Positions 1-8,632 are shown, numbered from the stretch's first letter. The stretch: 64,000 bases of DNA from Saprospiraceae bacterium (GCA_013360405.1 JABWBR010000018.1:1-64000); one strand, 5' to 3'. Notes: generated by a model not told the origin, from the sequence alone. Numbers and translations are program-made.

Positions 1-115
1 CCAAACGTTCACCGTTCACCAAACGTTCACCGTTCACCAAACGTTCACCGTTCACCAAACGTTCACCGTTCACCAAACGTTCACCGTTCACCAAACGTTT
101 ACCGTTCACCAAACC
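1..115. repeat. 18-bp tandem repeat, about 6.4 copies
   Basis: Six direct copies of the unit CCAAACGTTCACCGTTCA run head to tail from the first base of the window, followed by a partial seventh. The sixth copy has one C-to-T change. There are no unique spacers, so it is not a CRISPR array. Within each unit GTTCACC occurs twice, so the array is built from an even shorter word. The same words (GGTGAACGTTTACCGTTCACC) form a hairpin at the carA stop codon near 56470. The array may continue beyond the left edge. Confidence 0.9.
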
Positions 116-138
116 TGGCAATCCCGACCTGGGGGTAT

Positions 139-166
139 GTACAGCCGCAAAATTTTGCGGCTCTAC
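139..166. repeat. GTAGAG...CTCTAC palindrome after ribA
   Basis: A 28-base palindrome with a perfect 20-base core (AGCCGCAAAATTTTGCGGCT) and flanks GTAC/CTCTAC, one mismatch from GTAGAG...CTCTAC. Its outer base is the last base of the ribA stop codon on the minus strand. Two related palindromes sit at 18893 and 51310. It probably ends or protects the ribA transcript; no long T-run follows. Confidence 0.7.
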
Positions 167-753
167 TAAAACAAATTAAACAAATGCCCCATATCGTGTT
201 GCTTGGTGCGCAGATAGGCCTCGTTTTCGGCTTTTGGCGCAATTACCAGGGGAATGCGGTGGACTAGTTTGACGGGAGAATCTTCAAAGGCGTCAATTTT
301 GTCGGGGTTGTTGGTGAGCAGGTTGATACGGCTGACGCCGAGCGATCGCAGCATTTCGATGGCGATGTCGTAGTGGCGCGAATCGACTTCGAGGCCCAGG
401 TGCAGGTTGGCGTCAATGGTGTTAAAGCCCATATCCTGGAGGTTGTAGGCTTTTAATTTATTAATAATGCCGATACCGCGGCCTTCCTGGCGCAGGTACA
501 ACAAAATGCCGTGTTCTTCGGCGATCATTTCCAGGGCGCGTTCGAGTTGTTCGCCGCAGTCGCAGCGCTGGGAGCCAAACAGGTCGCCGGTGATACACTC
601 GGAGTGGATGCGGGTAAGCACGGGCTTACTGAGGTCGCAAGATTCATGCACGAGCACCAGGTGCGGCATCCAGTCATCGGGATAATGCGCAAAGGCTACC
701 ATGTTAAATTTGCCCCAAAAGGTAGGTATGATGGCGTTCGCTTGCTGTTTCAA
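166..753 (-). CDS. ribA: GTP cyclohydrolase II
   Basis: A stand-alone GTP cyclohydrolase II of 195 residues. It opens the imidazole ring of GTP to give 2,5-diamino-6-ribosylamino-pyrimidinone phosphate, formate and pyrophosphate, the first step of riboflavin synthesis in the cytoplasm. The zinc ligands are visible as C53, C64 and C66 in HSECITGDLFGSQRCDC, and the LRQEGRGIG signature follows at about residues 87-95. Length matches the monofunctional E. coli type, without the DHBP synthase domain that many bacteria fuse to it, so that step must be encoded elsewhere. Transcribed alone, divergent from the DUF192 gene. The stop codon abuts a palindrome. Confidence 0.96.
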   Translation of the reverse strand: MKQQANAIIPTFWGKFNMVAFAHYPDDWMPHLVLVHESCDLSKPVLTRIHSECITGDLFGSQRCDCGEQLERALEMIAEEHGILLYLRQEGRGIGIINKLKAYNLQDMGFNTIDANLHLGLEVDSRHYDIAIEMLRSLGVSRINLLTNNPDKIDAFEDSPVKLVHRIPLVIAPKAENEAYLRTKQHDMGHLFNLF

Positions 754-852
754 TTAATGATTTGCTGTATATTGCCAAAATAAACGGAACACAATAATAA
801 GCTATTCACAGCGATAAAAGTTTATTGATCAGCCTAAGTTTTTACAAGTAAT

Positions 853-1380
853 ATGGCACAAAAAACTATGCCGCCGCGCCGCCGCCCCCCTAATCGACGT
901 TTGGGGTGGGCTATTATCGCCCTCATTGTATTGATCGTCATTGCTTTTTCGGGCTGGCTGGCCTGGCAATCCACTCATCGAAAACCCAGCGGACCTATGT
1001 TTACCAAAGAAGGCGCCCTGCAATTTGTGGAAACCCCCGGCGGCAAAGTGCTACAGGAGATAGACATAGAAATTGCCGATGACGACATGTCGCGGGAGCG
1101 GGGTTTGATGTGGCGAAAATCAATGGAAGAGCGGCAGGGCATGTTGTTTATCATGGACGAGGAAGACATGCTGGCCTTTTGGATGCTGAATACCTACATT
1201 GCGCTCGACCTGGTTTTTGTCAATTCAGACAAGGAGATCGTCACTATCCGCAAAAATGCAATCCCTCAACAACTCGACCGCATTCCGTCGAGCCGCCCGG
1301 CCCTGTATGTTGTGGAAGTGGTTGCGGGTTTTTGCGATAAGTACGGTATCAGAGAGGGGCATTATATTGCTTTTAATTAA
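853..1380 (+). CDS. DUF192 family membrane-anchored protein
   Basis: 175 residues. A basic N-terminus (PPRRRPPNRR) precedes one membrane segment at about residues 18-38, so the rest should lie in the periplasm as an anchored domain. Residues about 67-172 match DUF192: an early RGLMWRKSM, the GMLFIM and FWMLNT motifs, then IALDLVFVN and the conserved IRKNAIP segment. DUF192 proteins are small single-domain exported proteins of unknown biochemical role. The gene is single, ending at a strong bidirectional terminator shared with the convergent ompA-like gene. The family call is firm; no function can be given. Confidence 0.85.
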   Translation: MAQKTMPPRRRPPNRRLGWAIIALIVLIVIAFSGWLAWQSTHRKPSGPMFTKEGALQFVETPGGKVLQEIDIEIADDDMSRERGLMWRKSMEERQGMLFIMDEEDMLAFWMLNTYIALDLVFVNSDKEIVTIRKNAIPQQLDRIPSSRPALYVVEVVAGFCDKYGIREGHYIAFN

Positions 1381-1421
1381 TTGTTTAGGAGGGTTTAGCT
1401 AAACTGTTACAAAATACAAAC

Positions 1422-1457
1422 AAAAAGGGCCGCACCATGAATGGTACAGCCCTTTTT
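1422..1457. terminator. bidirectional Rho-independent terminator
   Basis: Outer arms AAAAAGGGC (1422-1430) and GCCCTTTTT (1449-1457) pair perfectly, with an inner ACCAT/ATGGT stem. The A and T runs on either side make it work in both directions. It lies between the convergent DUF192 and OmpA-family genes. Confidence 0.85.
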
Positions 1458-1474
1458 GAGGCGTATCAGAAGAA

Positions 1475-2932
1475 TTAATATCCTCCTGTTTTCTTTTGCC
1501 CTGTATTAGCCGGCGGATCCATTTCCACATCCTGGGAAGTGGCCACGCGGAATTCTACGCGGCGGTTCATGTAGCTGCTGCTGGATGGCACCAATGCGTC
1601 GGTTTTGCCTTTCCAGTTGAGGATGAGGCGACCGCGTCCGATGCCGTGGTTATTCACGAGGTGGTCCACGATGCCTTTTGAGCGTTGGTATGAAAGGTAC
1701 TCGTTGTATTCTTCGCTGCCGGTTTGGTCGGTATGGCCGATCACGACGAGTTTCATATTGGGATTACCCTTCAGCATGCGGGCCATGCTGGCCAGCGTAC
1801 CGTAGTCGGAATACTTGATCGAGTAGCTGTCGGTGCCGAAGTGGATCATAGGCAGGAACCATTCGGTGATGGGGCCCGAGCGACCTGTGCCGCCGGCGCC
1901 GCCTGCAGCGCCGCCACCCGACTGATATTCCATCAGTGCTTCTTTAATAAGCTCCTTCACGCGATCTTCAGTAACTCCGCCGCCACCGATGGGGTTTTCC
2001 ACTACGCCGTCGGCATTCACGCGTTCGCCGGCGCGGGGTGGATAAAAGGGTTCTTTGTCGCGATAGTCGGCTACGCCGTCTTTGTCGCTATCGAGCAACC
2101 TGCCCTTGGTGTCTACGGGAGCGTTGGAGGGGGTGTCGGGTTCCTGGTCGACTGCGTCGATAACGCCGTCGCCGTCGGAATCCTGAAGGCCTTCCTCCTG
2201 TTTTTTCTTCACATCCTGCAAATCGTTGAGCACCACATCAAGCGGATTTAGCCAGTAGAGCGGTTCCGATTGTTTGGAGGCGTTGCCGAGGTTATAGTTG
2301 ATGCGGAGGTTGGCGTAGTGCATCAAATCGCGGAAAGGCGTGCGTACGCCCACTTCCTTTTCCGAGCCGTCCATGAGGTCGGCTCTCCTGCCGAAGAGCG
2401 TGCTGGTTTGCCATTCCACGCCCACGTTGAAGCGCTTGCTAATGCGATAAGCCAGGCCAAGGCCGGCGGTAGCATGGGGAGAAAAAGCGCGTTCGATCGT
2501 AGAATCCATCCGGCTAACGAGTTCTTCGTTAGTGAAATTGGTTTCATATAAATTGCCCCCTGCGCCGAACAAGGCGTAAAGGTTCATTTTGCGCACGCTT
2601 TGGTCGAAGCGAAAGCCATTGAGCGAGATCACCAGGAAACCCGTGCCGGAGAACATATTAGAGGAATAAGTGCGGTCGTCGCTTGTAGCGCCTTCCGCCA
2701 CGGCATAGAGTCCGTCGGCGCGCAGCGAAAACATGTAGTCTATCGATTTTCTCACGTGCAGGCCTGCGCCGTAACCCGGTTTGGATTGAACGTCGCCGCT
2801 CAGAAAGAAATAGCCGCCATGCAGGCCTACTTCCCACATGCTGGCAGGGCGTTTAACACTGCCAACCTGCGACCAGGCCATTTGGAAATAGAGCAGACAG
2901 CTTAAAATCAGAAGTGTACGTCTTTGAAACAT
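1475..2932 (-). CDS. OmpA-family outer membrane protein with TSP3 repeats
   Basis: 485 residues. A signal peptide (about 1-21, ending AWSQ) is followed by an eight-strand-type outer membrane barrel (about 30-215) with alternating aromatic residues. Two calcium-binding thrombospondin type 3-like segments follow (DSDGDGVIDAVD and DSDKDGVADYRD, about 248-300). Then come a glycine-rich linker (GGGAAGGAGGTG) and a C-terminal OmpA peptidoglycan-binding domain containing VIGHTDQTGSEEYN and the closing NRRVEF motif. The family anchors the outer membrane to the cell wall. This domain order is common in Bacteroidota. It is a single gene; a 12-bp inverted repeat lies about 40 bases before the start. Exact physiological role is inferred only. 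Confidence 0.9.
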   Translation of the reverse strand: MFQRRTLLILSCLLYFQMAWSQVGSVKRPASMWEVGLHGGYFFLSGDVQSKPGYGAGLHVRKSIDYMFSLRADGLYAVAEGATSDDRTYSSNMFSGTGFLVISLNGFRFDQSVRKMNLYALFGAGGNLYETNFTNEELVSRMDSTIERAFSPHATAGLGLAYRISKRFNVGVEWQTSTLFGRRADLMDGSEKEVGVRTPFRDLMHYANLRINYNLGNASKQSEPLYWLNPLDVVLNDLQDVKKKQEEGLQDSDGDGVIDAVDQEPDTPSNAPVDTKGRLLDSDKDGVADYRDKEPFYPPRAGERVNADGVVENPIGGGGVTEDRVKELIKEALMEYQSGGGAAGGAGGTGRSGPITEWFLPMIHFGTDSYSIKYSDYGTLASMARMLKGNPNMKLVVIGHTDQTGSEEYNEYLSYQRSKGIVDHLVNNHGIGRGRLILNWKGKTDALVPSSSSYMNRRVEFRVATSQDVEMDPPANTGQKKTGGY

Positions 2933-2973
2933 AGGGGATAAGGTTTTTTAGTTAGTGTTCATGGTTGTGAATG

Positions 2974-3010
2974 ATAAAAGGTTTGACGCGTTTACCGCCA
3001 AACCTTTTAT
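2974..3010. promoter_or_regulatory. 12-bp inverted repeat upstream of the OmpA gene
   Basis: ATAAAAGGTTTG (2974-2985) and CAAACCTTTTAT (2999-3010) are perfect inverted copies separated by 13 bases. It lies in the 315-base divergent spacer between the OmpA gene and the arginase-like gene, 42 bases before the OmpA start codon. It could be a 5'-leader hairpin or an operator; the sequence alone does not decide. The rest of this spacer is AT-rich with no open frame I would call. Confidence 0.45.
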
Positions 3011-3220
3011 TAGCCTGAAATGTAGGCCAAATTGCGGGCCAGCGATCAATGGCGCCTGTATATCAAGATGATATAAAAGCAGTTATTTTATTATAAATAA
3101 ACAGTTGCCGTTGATATACTGGGTAATAGGTGCAAATGCCTTACAAAGTTATTTTTTTATTTTGCTTGATGCGAAAAAAAGGGCTTATTTTTTGCGGTAT
3201 ACGGTTAGACGGGAAACGAT

Positions 3221-3228
3221 TACCTTTG
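3221..3228 (+). promoter_or_regulatory. Bacteroidota -7 box TACCTTTG
   Basis: Matches the TAnnTTTG -7 element 20 bases before the start codon of the arginase-like gene. No correctly spaced -33 TTTG is visible, so this rests on one box and its position. Confidence 0.45.
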
Positions 3229-3247
3229 CAAAAATCGCCATATTGTT

Positions 3248-4354
3248 ATGTTGGAAAGCTGGTTATTACCTGTACAACCCGGAGATATCCTGAACACGCC
3301 CCTGGCTGATTACCAATTGGGCAAGCGCATTTCCTCTTATTCCGCAAATAATACCAATTTGCGCCACACCCAAATCGCTTTGGTGGGGGTAGGCGCTATC
3401 GATGCCAATGCGGTGCGGCAGGAGTTGTACCAAATGGCTTTTCCGTTTGAAGGACTACATGTTACAGACCTGGGAAATGTGCGCCGGAAAAACGTCGATT
3501 TTATCATTCCGCTCATCAAGGAATTACACGATAGCCGCATCCTGCCTATTCTGATCAGCCCCGATCCTCATCACCTCAGGGCGCAATACAAGGCGTTTCT
3601 GAGTTGGAAAGAACTGATCAGCCTGGCTGTCATAGACGAATCTATCCCCCTGGGCGAGGCGGGTTCTAAACGCAAAGCGCATTACCTGCAGGATATCCTC
3701 TACGACAAAGACGGCGGGGTGTTCCACCTGGGACTGGTAGGTTGCCAAACGCATTTTTCTCCCCCCGAAGCTTTTGAGGCGCTCGAGCAACGACACTACG
3801 ATTGTGTGCGATTGGGCAAGGCCCGCACCGAATTACAGGAAGTGGAGCCCATTATACGCGACGCTGATGTGATGGGATTCCACCTGCAGGCACTCAAACA
3901 GGTGGAAGCGCCGGGAGTAACATCGCCCACTCCCAGCGGCTTTACTGTAGAAGAGGCCTGCCAACTATGCCGCTATGCCGGTATGAGCGACAAACTCAAG
4001 TCGTTCGGCCTATTCGGCTTCCGCGAATCGCGCGATTTGCGAAAGCAAACCGCTCAAGTGGCCGCCCAAATGATCTGGTATTTTATCGAGGGCTTCCACC
4101 ACCGCAAAAACGACTACCCCGTCTCTACCGACGGACTGGTGGAGTATATTGTCGATTTTAAACACCAGGAATACACTATCGTGTTTTGGAAAAGCCAGAA
4201 AAGCGGACGCTGGTGGATGCAGGTGCCGGGCAAGGCCGGTAAGAAGTACCAACGCCACCACCTGGTACCTTGCTCGTATAATGATTATCGCCTCGCCTGT
4301 CAGGAGGAACTGCCCGACAGGCTGCTGAACGCCATGAGAAGATTACAGAGATGA
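3248..4354 (+). CDS. Arginase-fold (formimidoylglutamase-like) protein, probable pseudoenzyme
   Basis: 368 residues with the overall layout of the arginase/agmatinase/formimidoylglutamase family, but without its manganese-binding motifs. Where GGxHS is expected there is ISPDPHH (about 103-109). Where DAHxD is expected there is LAVIDESI (about 126-133). Where SxDxDxxDP is expected there is ADVMGFHLQALK (about 206-217). The C-terminal helix region GFRESRDLRKQTAQVAAQ still resembles the family end. I infer that it no longer hydrolyses guanidino groups and has a structural or binding role. Automated annotation would probably call it formimidoylglutamase, but no hut genes are nearby. It is a single gene behind its own TAnnTTTG box. 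Confidence 0.72.
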   Translation: MLESWLLPVQPGDILNTPLADYQLGKRISSYSANNTNLRHTQIALVGVGAIDANAVRQELYQMAFPFEGLHVTDLGNVRRKNVDFIIPLIKELHDSRILPILISPDPHHLRAQYKAFLSWKELISLAVIDESIPLGEAGSKRKAHYLQDILYDKDGGVFHLGLVGCQTHFSPPEAFEALEQRHYDCVRLGKARTELQEVEPIIRDADVMGFHLQALKQVEAPGVTSPTPSGFTVEEACQLCRYAGMSDKLKSFGLFGFRESRDLRKQTAQVAAQMIWYFIEGFHHRKNDYPVSTDGLVEYIVDFKHQEYTIVFWKSQKSGRWWMQVPGKAGKKYQRHHLVPCSYNDYRLACQEELPDRLLNAMRRLQR

Positions 4355-4437
4355 GAGTGTGGGAGGGAGAGAGCGAGAGAGGGAGCGACTGAAAGGAGTC
4401 CTGTACCGACAACGGAGGTCGGGAAGGGAGGGAGAAA
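4352..4437. repeat. GA-rich spacer tract
   Basis: A purine-rich run built from GAGAG, GGGAG and GAGCG words follows directly on the stop codon of the arginase-like gene. It is one of four such tracts in the window (also 8588, 14121, 45602). No open frame or T-tailed hairpin is present. Confidence 0.6.
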
Positions 4438-4476
4438 CTAAACCCAATCGCTAAACTGCGAATGTACTTAACCCAC

Positions 4477-5214
4477 CTAAACTATTTTTGCGTAGGACCT
4501 GAACAGGCTGAGAATACGCATTTGCAACACACCCCAGATCGCCTCCTTGATAATGCCCCTCGACATCTTAGAGCTGCCCTCCAGGCGATCGGTGAAAGTG
4601 ATCGGGATTTCTTTGATCTTGAAGCCCAGCGAAGTGGTGGCAAATTTCATTTCTATCTGAAAAGCGTAACCCACAAAACGGATTTTATGCAGGTTGATTG
4701 CTTCCAGCACGGGGCGGGTATAGCAGACAAAACCGGCGGTAGGGTCTTTTACCTGCATCCAGGTGATACAACGCACATACAAGGAAGCGCCGTAAGAAAG
4801 CAACACGCGGTTGTAGGGCCAGTTTTCGAGTCGGCCTCCCTTCACATAGCGGGAGCCCACTGATACGTCTGCACCATTGGAGTGGCAAGCCTCGTAGAGA
4901 CGAGGCAAGTCGGCGGGGCTGTGGGAGAAATCGGCATCCATCTCGATAAAATACTGATAGCTACGCGCCAGCCCCCATTCAAATCCGGCAATATAGGCGG
5001 TGCCGAGGCCTAGTTTGCCGCTGCGTTCCATCAGGAACAATGTGCCCGGATATCGCTGCTGGCTCGCTTTTACCAGTTCGGCGGTGCCGTCGGGCGAACC
5101 GTCATCAACAATGAGTATGTGGAATGATTTGTCAAGTGAAAACACCGTATCTATCATTCTGACGATGTTTTCCCTTTCGTTGTAGGTTGGAATAATGACT
5201 AAGCTATCAGACAA
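4477..5214 (-). CDS. Polyprenol monophosphomannose synthase (GT2 family)
   Basis: 245 residues, a soluble GT-A glycosyltransferase of family 2 resembling dolichol-phosphate mannosyltransferase DPM1. It should transfer mannose (or another hexose) from a nucleotide sugar to a membrane polyprenyl phosphate at the inner face of the cytoplasmic membrane. Visible are the N-terminal VIIPTYNERENI, the nucleotide-binding DDGSPDGT (37-44), the metal-binding DAD (93-95) and the family-typical DPTAGF and EGSSKM segments. It lacks the C-terminal membrane segments of longer relatives. It is the last gene of a minus-strand run starting with the acylase gene. The donor sugar is inferred from the family. Confidence 0.88.
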   Translation of the reverse strand: MSDSLVIIPTYNERENIVRMIDTVFSLDKSFHILIVDDGSPDGTAELVKASQQRYPGTLFLMERSGKLGLGTAYIAGFEWGLARSYQYFIEMDADFSHSPADLPRLYEACHSNGADVSVGSRYVKGGRLENWPYNRVLLSYGASLYVRCITWMQVKDPTAGFVCYTRPVLEAINLHKIRFVGYAFQIEMKFATTSLGFKIKEIPITFTDRLEGSSKMSRGIIKEAIWGVLQMRILSLFRSYAKIV

Positions 5215-5268
5215 ATCGAAGGCGTTTGCGCTAAATAAAAAGAAGCCCCAAATATAGGAGAAAATTTA

Positions 5269-5649
5269 TTAGACTAAATCCTCTTCTTCCCAATTCTTCC
5301 GGGATTGTTTTTGCAGTCTTTTGAGCTCAAGCGTATCCTCTTCGCCTTTGCCACGGCTACCTGAGCCGCCTCGCTCCAGCCTTTTTATTTCGCGCTCCAT
5401 TTCTTTATCTTCCCAATCGTGTTCGAGCCAGGGCATTCCGAATACCGAAAAATAATGCGTAACCAGGCCTATTGACCAGCCCAATGTGGGGAAAACAAAC
5501 CACCAGGAGCCCGAATAAGTCACGGCATTGAGCGCAAACAGAAAAGCATTTACAGCGATAAATGAACCCAGGTGGCTATAAAATCCTTTTTTGGCCTTTA
5601 CGCGCTTTTGGGCTCTGATCAGATTATTGTCCATCATGATTTCATTCAT
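5269..5649 (-). CDS. 2TM domain-containing protein
   Basis: 126 residues. It begins with a basic RAQKRVKAKKGFYSH stretch, then two membrane segments (about 26-46 and 52-72, the second with WWFVFPTLGWSIGL). A highly charged C-terminal tail (EREIKRLERGGSGSRGKGEE) follows. This is the 2TM domain common in Bacteroidota, sometimes fused to LytTR or histidine-kinase domains; here it stands alone. Function is not established. Two in-frame ATGs lie close together (MNEIMMDNN); the first is used here. Likely co-transcribed with the flanking minus-strand genes. Confidence 0.8.
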   Translation of the reverse strand: MNEIMMDNNLIRAQKRVKAKKGFYSHLGSFIAVNAFLFALNAVTYSGSWWFVFPTLGWSIGLVTHYFSVFGMPWLEHDWEDKEMEREIKRLERGGSGSRGKGEEDTLELKRLQKQSRKNWEEEDLV

Positions 5650-5729
5650 TAATAGTATGGATAAATATAACGCATATTGGGGGAGATAAGGTCTAAATTT
5701 AGACTTAAAGCAAAATAAGCGGCTTTAAA

Positions 5730-6086
5730 TTATACTTTTCCCGGACGGAGTAGTCTGCGCGCCCAGCAGCCTAGCAAGGCTCCCAAGCCTCCGTAAATAC
5801 CTCCCACAATAGCCGTGAGGATCAACATACCGTTTGCTCCTATGCCTTTCAATAACATACCCATTTTTTCAGCCAGCAATCCCTGGTTGAGGTCGTTGAG
5901 ATAAGCCGCGTATCCGCCCCAAAGCAGGGCCGCGCCCAGCAAACCGGCCATAAACGCGATTAACAGGTTGCGCGTACCGACCGCGCCGGCTATAGCACCG
6001 GCAAGGGTTATGCTCCACCAGGGCAGTGCCAGTTGCAACATCAAGCCCAGCAAAATGGTGAGCACAAGTGTTCGACTAAAGGACAT
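5730..6086 (-). CDS. Small hydrophobic membrane protein, unknown
   Basis: 118 residues, mostly hydrophobic, with about four short membrane segments rich in G, A and L and a basic end (CWARRLLRPGKV). I do not recognise a family. It starts 12 bases after the stop codon of the acylase gene on the same strand, so it is probably translated from the same message. The glycine spacing (GAIAGAVG, GGIYGGLGALLG) resembles small multi-span membrane proteins packed tightly in the bilayer. No catalytic motif is visible. Confidence 0.65.
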   Translation of the reverse strand: MSFSRTLVLTILLGLMLQLALPWWSITLAGAIAGAVGTRNLLIAFMAGLLGAALLWGGYAAYLNDLNQGLLAEKMGMLLKGIGANGMLILTAIVGGIYGGLGALLGCWARRLLRPGKV

Positions 6087-6098
6087 GAGTTTTCCTGT

Positions 6099-8531
6099 TT
6101 ATTGAAAGGTGATTCGAAATTGTTCGTGTTCGCGCAGCGCATCGGGCGTTTTTACAAAAAGCAATTCGTTGTATTTGCCCTGGGCCCATTGGCCTACCAT
6201 GCTGTCGTAATAGGGACTGCCGGGGTTGCCCGATTGCCCGCCGGGATAAACGCCCCAGGCTTTTATTTCAGGGCCCAGCGATACTACCATGCGCCAGGAG
6301 GGGCCGAATGATTTCTTTACGGCGTTGATGGCGTCGCTATGCCCGCCGATGTCTACGTTAAGTTGCGAAAAAGCATCGATGCCGGCCAGGTGGCCGATGC
6401 GCACCGCTTTTTCCGACCTCCAGTCGAAATCGTTGTCGTGGTATACATCGGCCAATTCGGCGCTGATAGCCTTGAAAGCCTGCGTGACAATGTCGCGGGC
6501 CTGTTCGCGTTTGCCGGTAGCGGCCTGGTCAAACAAAATATGGGTGGGCGAATCTTTTAGCAGCGCCACAAAACGCCACATATCGGGATAGTCCAGATAA
6601 TTGGAGTCGGGGCTGGTATACCACTCGTCAAAGGTGTCTTTGTATGACCGGGTGAGCCAACGGTAAAAGACGGCGGGCGCTTTTTTATTTTTATCAAAAT
6701 AAAAATTCCAGCCGCGCAAATCGTTCCACATGTCTTTTTGAATAGGAGTGAGCGAGCCGGTATCGAGAGCCGACATCAGGGCGGGCAAGCCTTCTTCTGC
6801 CTGGATACTATATGTATTGTTTTGCATGGCCATCATGTCGCCTGGGCTGAATTTTTTGTTTTCCGACAGCAGCCGGTTGATCAGGCGCCCCCGGTACATA
6901 TCAAACGCGCCGTTGTAATAATACGGATAGCTTGGAGCTACAGAGTGCTGGTTGGCCGAGGCTACGTATCCCTGGGCGGGGTTTTTTACGCGCGGTATTT
7001 GCTCGTAGGGGATAAAACCCTGCCAGCCGTTGGCCGACTGGTCGCCGGGCTGAAGAAAACGTCCTTGCTGGTCGGCTTTTATGGGGAATTTTCCGTTGAC
7101 CGTCATGGCGATATCGCCCTGTGAAGACGCAAAAACGAAATTTTGGGCGGGCGCGGAAAGTCCGCTCAATGCCTGATAGTAATCTTCGTAATTATGCCCG
7201 CACATGAGCCGGTGAAAAACGCCCACCTCATGGAAATCCTGATTTTCGGGCATATCTACACTGAGCCAGTGCATGGCCATATCGTGGTATGGCGAGGCGG
7301 GATCGGGATATACCACGGGCCCCCAAGCCGTAAATTTGATCGTATCCAGCAGGGGAGCCTGGCGGCCTTTCACTTTAATCTCCTCAATGCGGTATTCCAC
7401 TTTACGGGGTTTGCCGTCGAGCAGATATGCTGTTTTGGCCTCGTCGACCCAGGTGAGAGTATACCAGTCGAGTACGTCGTGCGACACGTTGGTTTCTCCC
7501 CAGGCTATATAGTCGTTGAAACCTATTAAAATGCCTGGCGTGCCCGGGAATGACACGCCGTATACGTTACATTCGCTGGTATTCATTTGAATTTCATACC
7601 AGATAGAAGGTAGCGAAAGCCCAAGGTGGGGGTCGTTGCACAAAATGGGATGGCCCGTAGTGGTCTTTTTGCCGGCAACTGCCCAGTTGTTGCTGCCGAT
7701 AAATGGCGGCGGGTTGGGCAGGGCAAACCTGATGAGATCGCCGTAGGGCGGGGGAGCCGGGGCAGCTTGATGGGGAGTCACCGGGTTAAACGGCCAGGGA
7801 GTATCGGCGGGGATTACCGGAGTTTGGCCGGGCGGATAATCGGGAAAAAGGTCGTTGAACAGCGAGTCGCCCAGCATACGCAGCACATTCGTAGATTGTA
7901 GGTCGTCGTTTCTGAAACATAGCGTTTCGGCCATGCTTTTGGCTGCCAGCGCGGTTTTGAAGGGCGACCAGGGTTCGGGTGCGTAATCGAGTAGCTTAAA
8001 TTCCAGCGGGTAGTCTGCCGGTTTGAGTGAAGCAATATAATCATTGACGCCGGCGGTATAAGCTTCGATAAAGGGCATCTCTTCGCTGTTGTCCGACCAG
8101 GCTTTCAGGGTGCGTTCGGCGGCGAGCGTCATCCCTTTTCGGCGCTGCAGGCGGTCGCGTTCCAGTGTTTTTTCTCCTACTACTTCCGACAGGCGGCCGG
8201 CAGCGGCGCGCGTTATGAAATCCATCTGCCAGAGGCGGTATTTGGCGGTGATATACCCCTGGGCGTAGCAGGCGTCGTAGTGATTAGCAGCAAAAATATG
8301 GGGCACCAGGCGCTCGTCGAATACCACTTCTACTTTTTCTTTGATGCCTGGCAAGTCGATCACCTGGCTTTTGGGCGCCTTGGCGGGTTCTGCATTTTGC
8401 CAGAACCCGCCAAAGGGATCCAGTAGTTTGCCCAACGGTGGAAGGGCAGAACCGAATGGGTGGTTGCGGTGGGCGGCGATCACCAGGGCGACGGCCAGTA
8501 CGAGGGTTAGGATAAACAGAGCGTAGCGCAT
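6099..8531 (-). CDS. Penicillin acylase family Ntn hydrolase
   Basis: 810 residues. An N-terminal hydrophobic segment (2-20) exports or anchors it. The acylase fold covers about 60-805. In this family the precursor cuts itself before a serine that becomes the N-terminal nucleophile of the beta chain; here that is S280 in FIGSNNWAVAG, giving an alpha chain of about 280 and a beta chain of about 530 residues. The alpha-chain motifs AQGYITAKYRLWQMD and RAAAGRLSE and the beta-chain GFNDYIAWGETNV are typical. Members hydrolyse amide bonds such as penicillin side chains, N-acyl homoserine lactones or lipopeptide acyl chains; the substrate cannot be read from sequence. First gene of a four-gene minus-strand run. 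Confidence 0.92.
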   Translation of the reverse strand: MRYALFILTLVLAVALVIAAHRNHPFGSALPPLGKLLDPFGGFWQNAEPAKAPKSQVIDLPGIKEKVEVVFDERLVPHIFAANHYDACYAQGYITAKYRLWQMDFITRAAAGRLSEVVGEKTLERDRLQRRKGMTLAAERTLKAWSDNSEEMPFIEAYTAGVNDYIASLKPADYPLEFKLLDYAPEPWSPFKTALAAKSMAETLCFRNDDLQSTNVLRMLGDSLFNDLFPDYPPGQTPVIPADTPWPFNPVTPHQAAPAPPPYGDLIRFALPNPPPFIGSNNWAVAGKKTTTGHPILCNDPHLGLSLPSIWYEIQMNTSECNVYGVSFPGTPGILIGFNDYIAWGETNVSHDVLDWYTLTWVDEAKTAYLLDGKPRKVEYRIEEIKVKGRQAPLLDTIKFTAWGPVVYPDPASPYHDMAMHWLSVDMPENQDFHEVGVFHRLMCGHNYEDYYQALSGLSAPAQNFVFASSQGDIAMTVNGKFPIKADQQGRFLQPGDQSANGWQGFIPYEQIPRVKNPAQGYVASANQHSVAPSYPYYYNGAFDMYRGRLINRLLSENKKFSPGDMMAMQNNTYSIQAEEGLPALMSALDTGSLTPIQKDMWNDLRGWNFYFDKNKKAPAVFYRWLTRSYKDTFDEWYTSPDSNYLDYPDMWRFVALLKDSPTHILFDQAATGKREQARDIVTQAFKAISAELADVYHDNDFDWRSEKAVRIGHLAGIDAFSQLNVDIGGHSDAINAVKKSFGPSWRMVVSLGPEIKAWGVYPGGQSGNPGSPYYDSMVGQWAQGKYNELLFVKTPDALREHEQFRITFQ

Positions 8532-8587
8532 CGGCTTATTTGATTTGCAAAAGAATGTCTGGCAAATATATAAAACTTGGTGGCTAT

Positions 8588-8632
8588 GAGGGGAGGGAGA
8601 GAAGGAGGGAGGGAGAGAAAATGGGAGATAAA
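8588..8632. repeat. GA-rich tract upstream of the acylase gene
   Basis: A GGGAGGGAGAGA-type purine tract about 57 bases upstream of the acylase start codon. It opens a 570-base gap (8532-9098). The remainder of the gap is very AT-rich and has no credible coding frame; it holds a possible small RNA and two hairpin terminators annotated separately. Confidence 0.6.

Noticed and set aside
1-115. CRISPR array
   Set aside because: The 18-bp units are contiguous without spacers and no cas gene is near.
166-852. FMN riboswitch upstream of ribA
   Set aside because: The spacer between ribA and the DUF192 gene is only about 100 bases and shows none of the conserved FMN-element segments.
3248-4354. Active formimidoylglutamase of a histidine-use pathway
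   Set aside because: Metal-binding motifs are missing and no hut gene is nearby.
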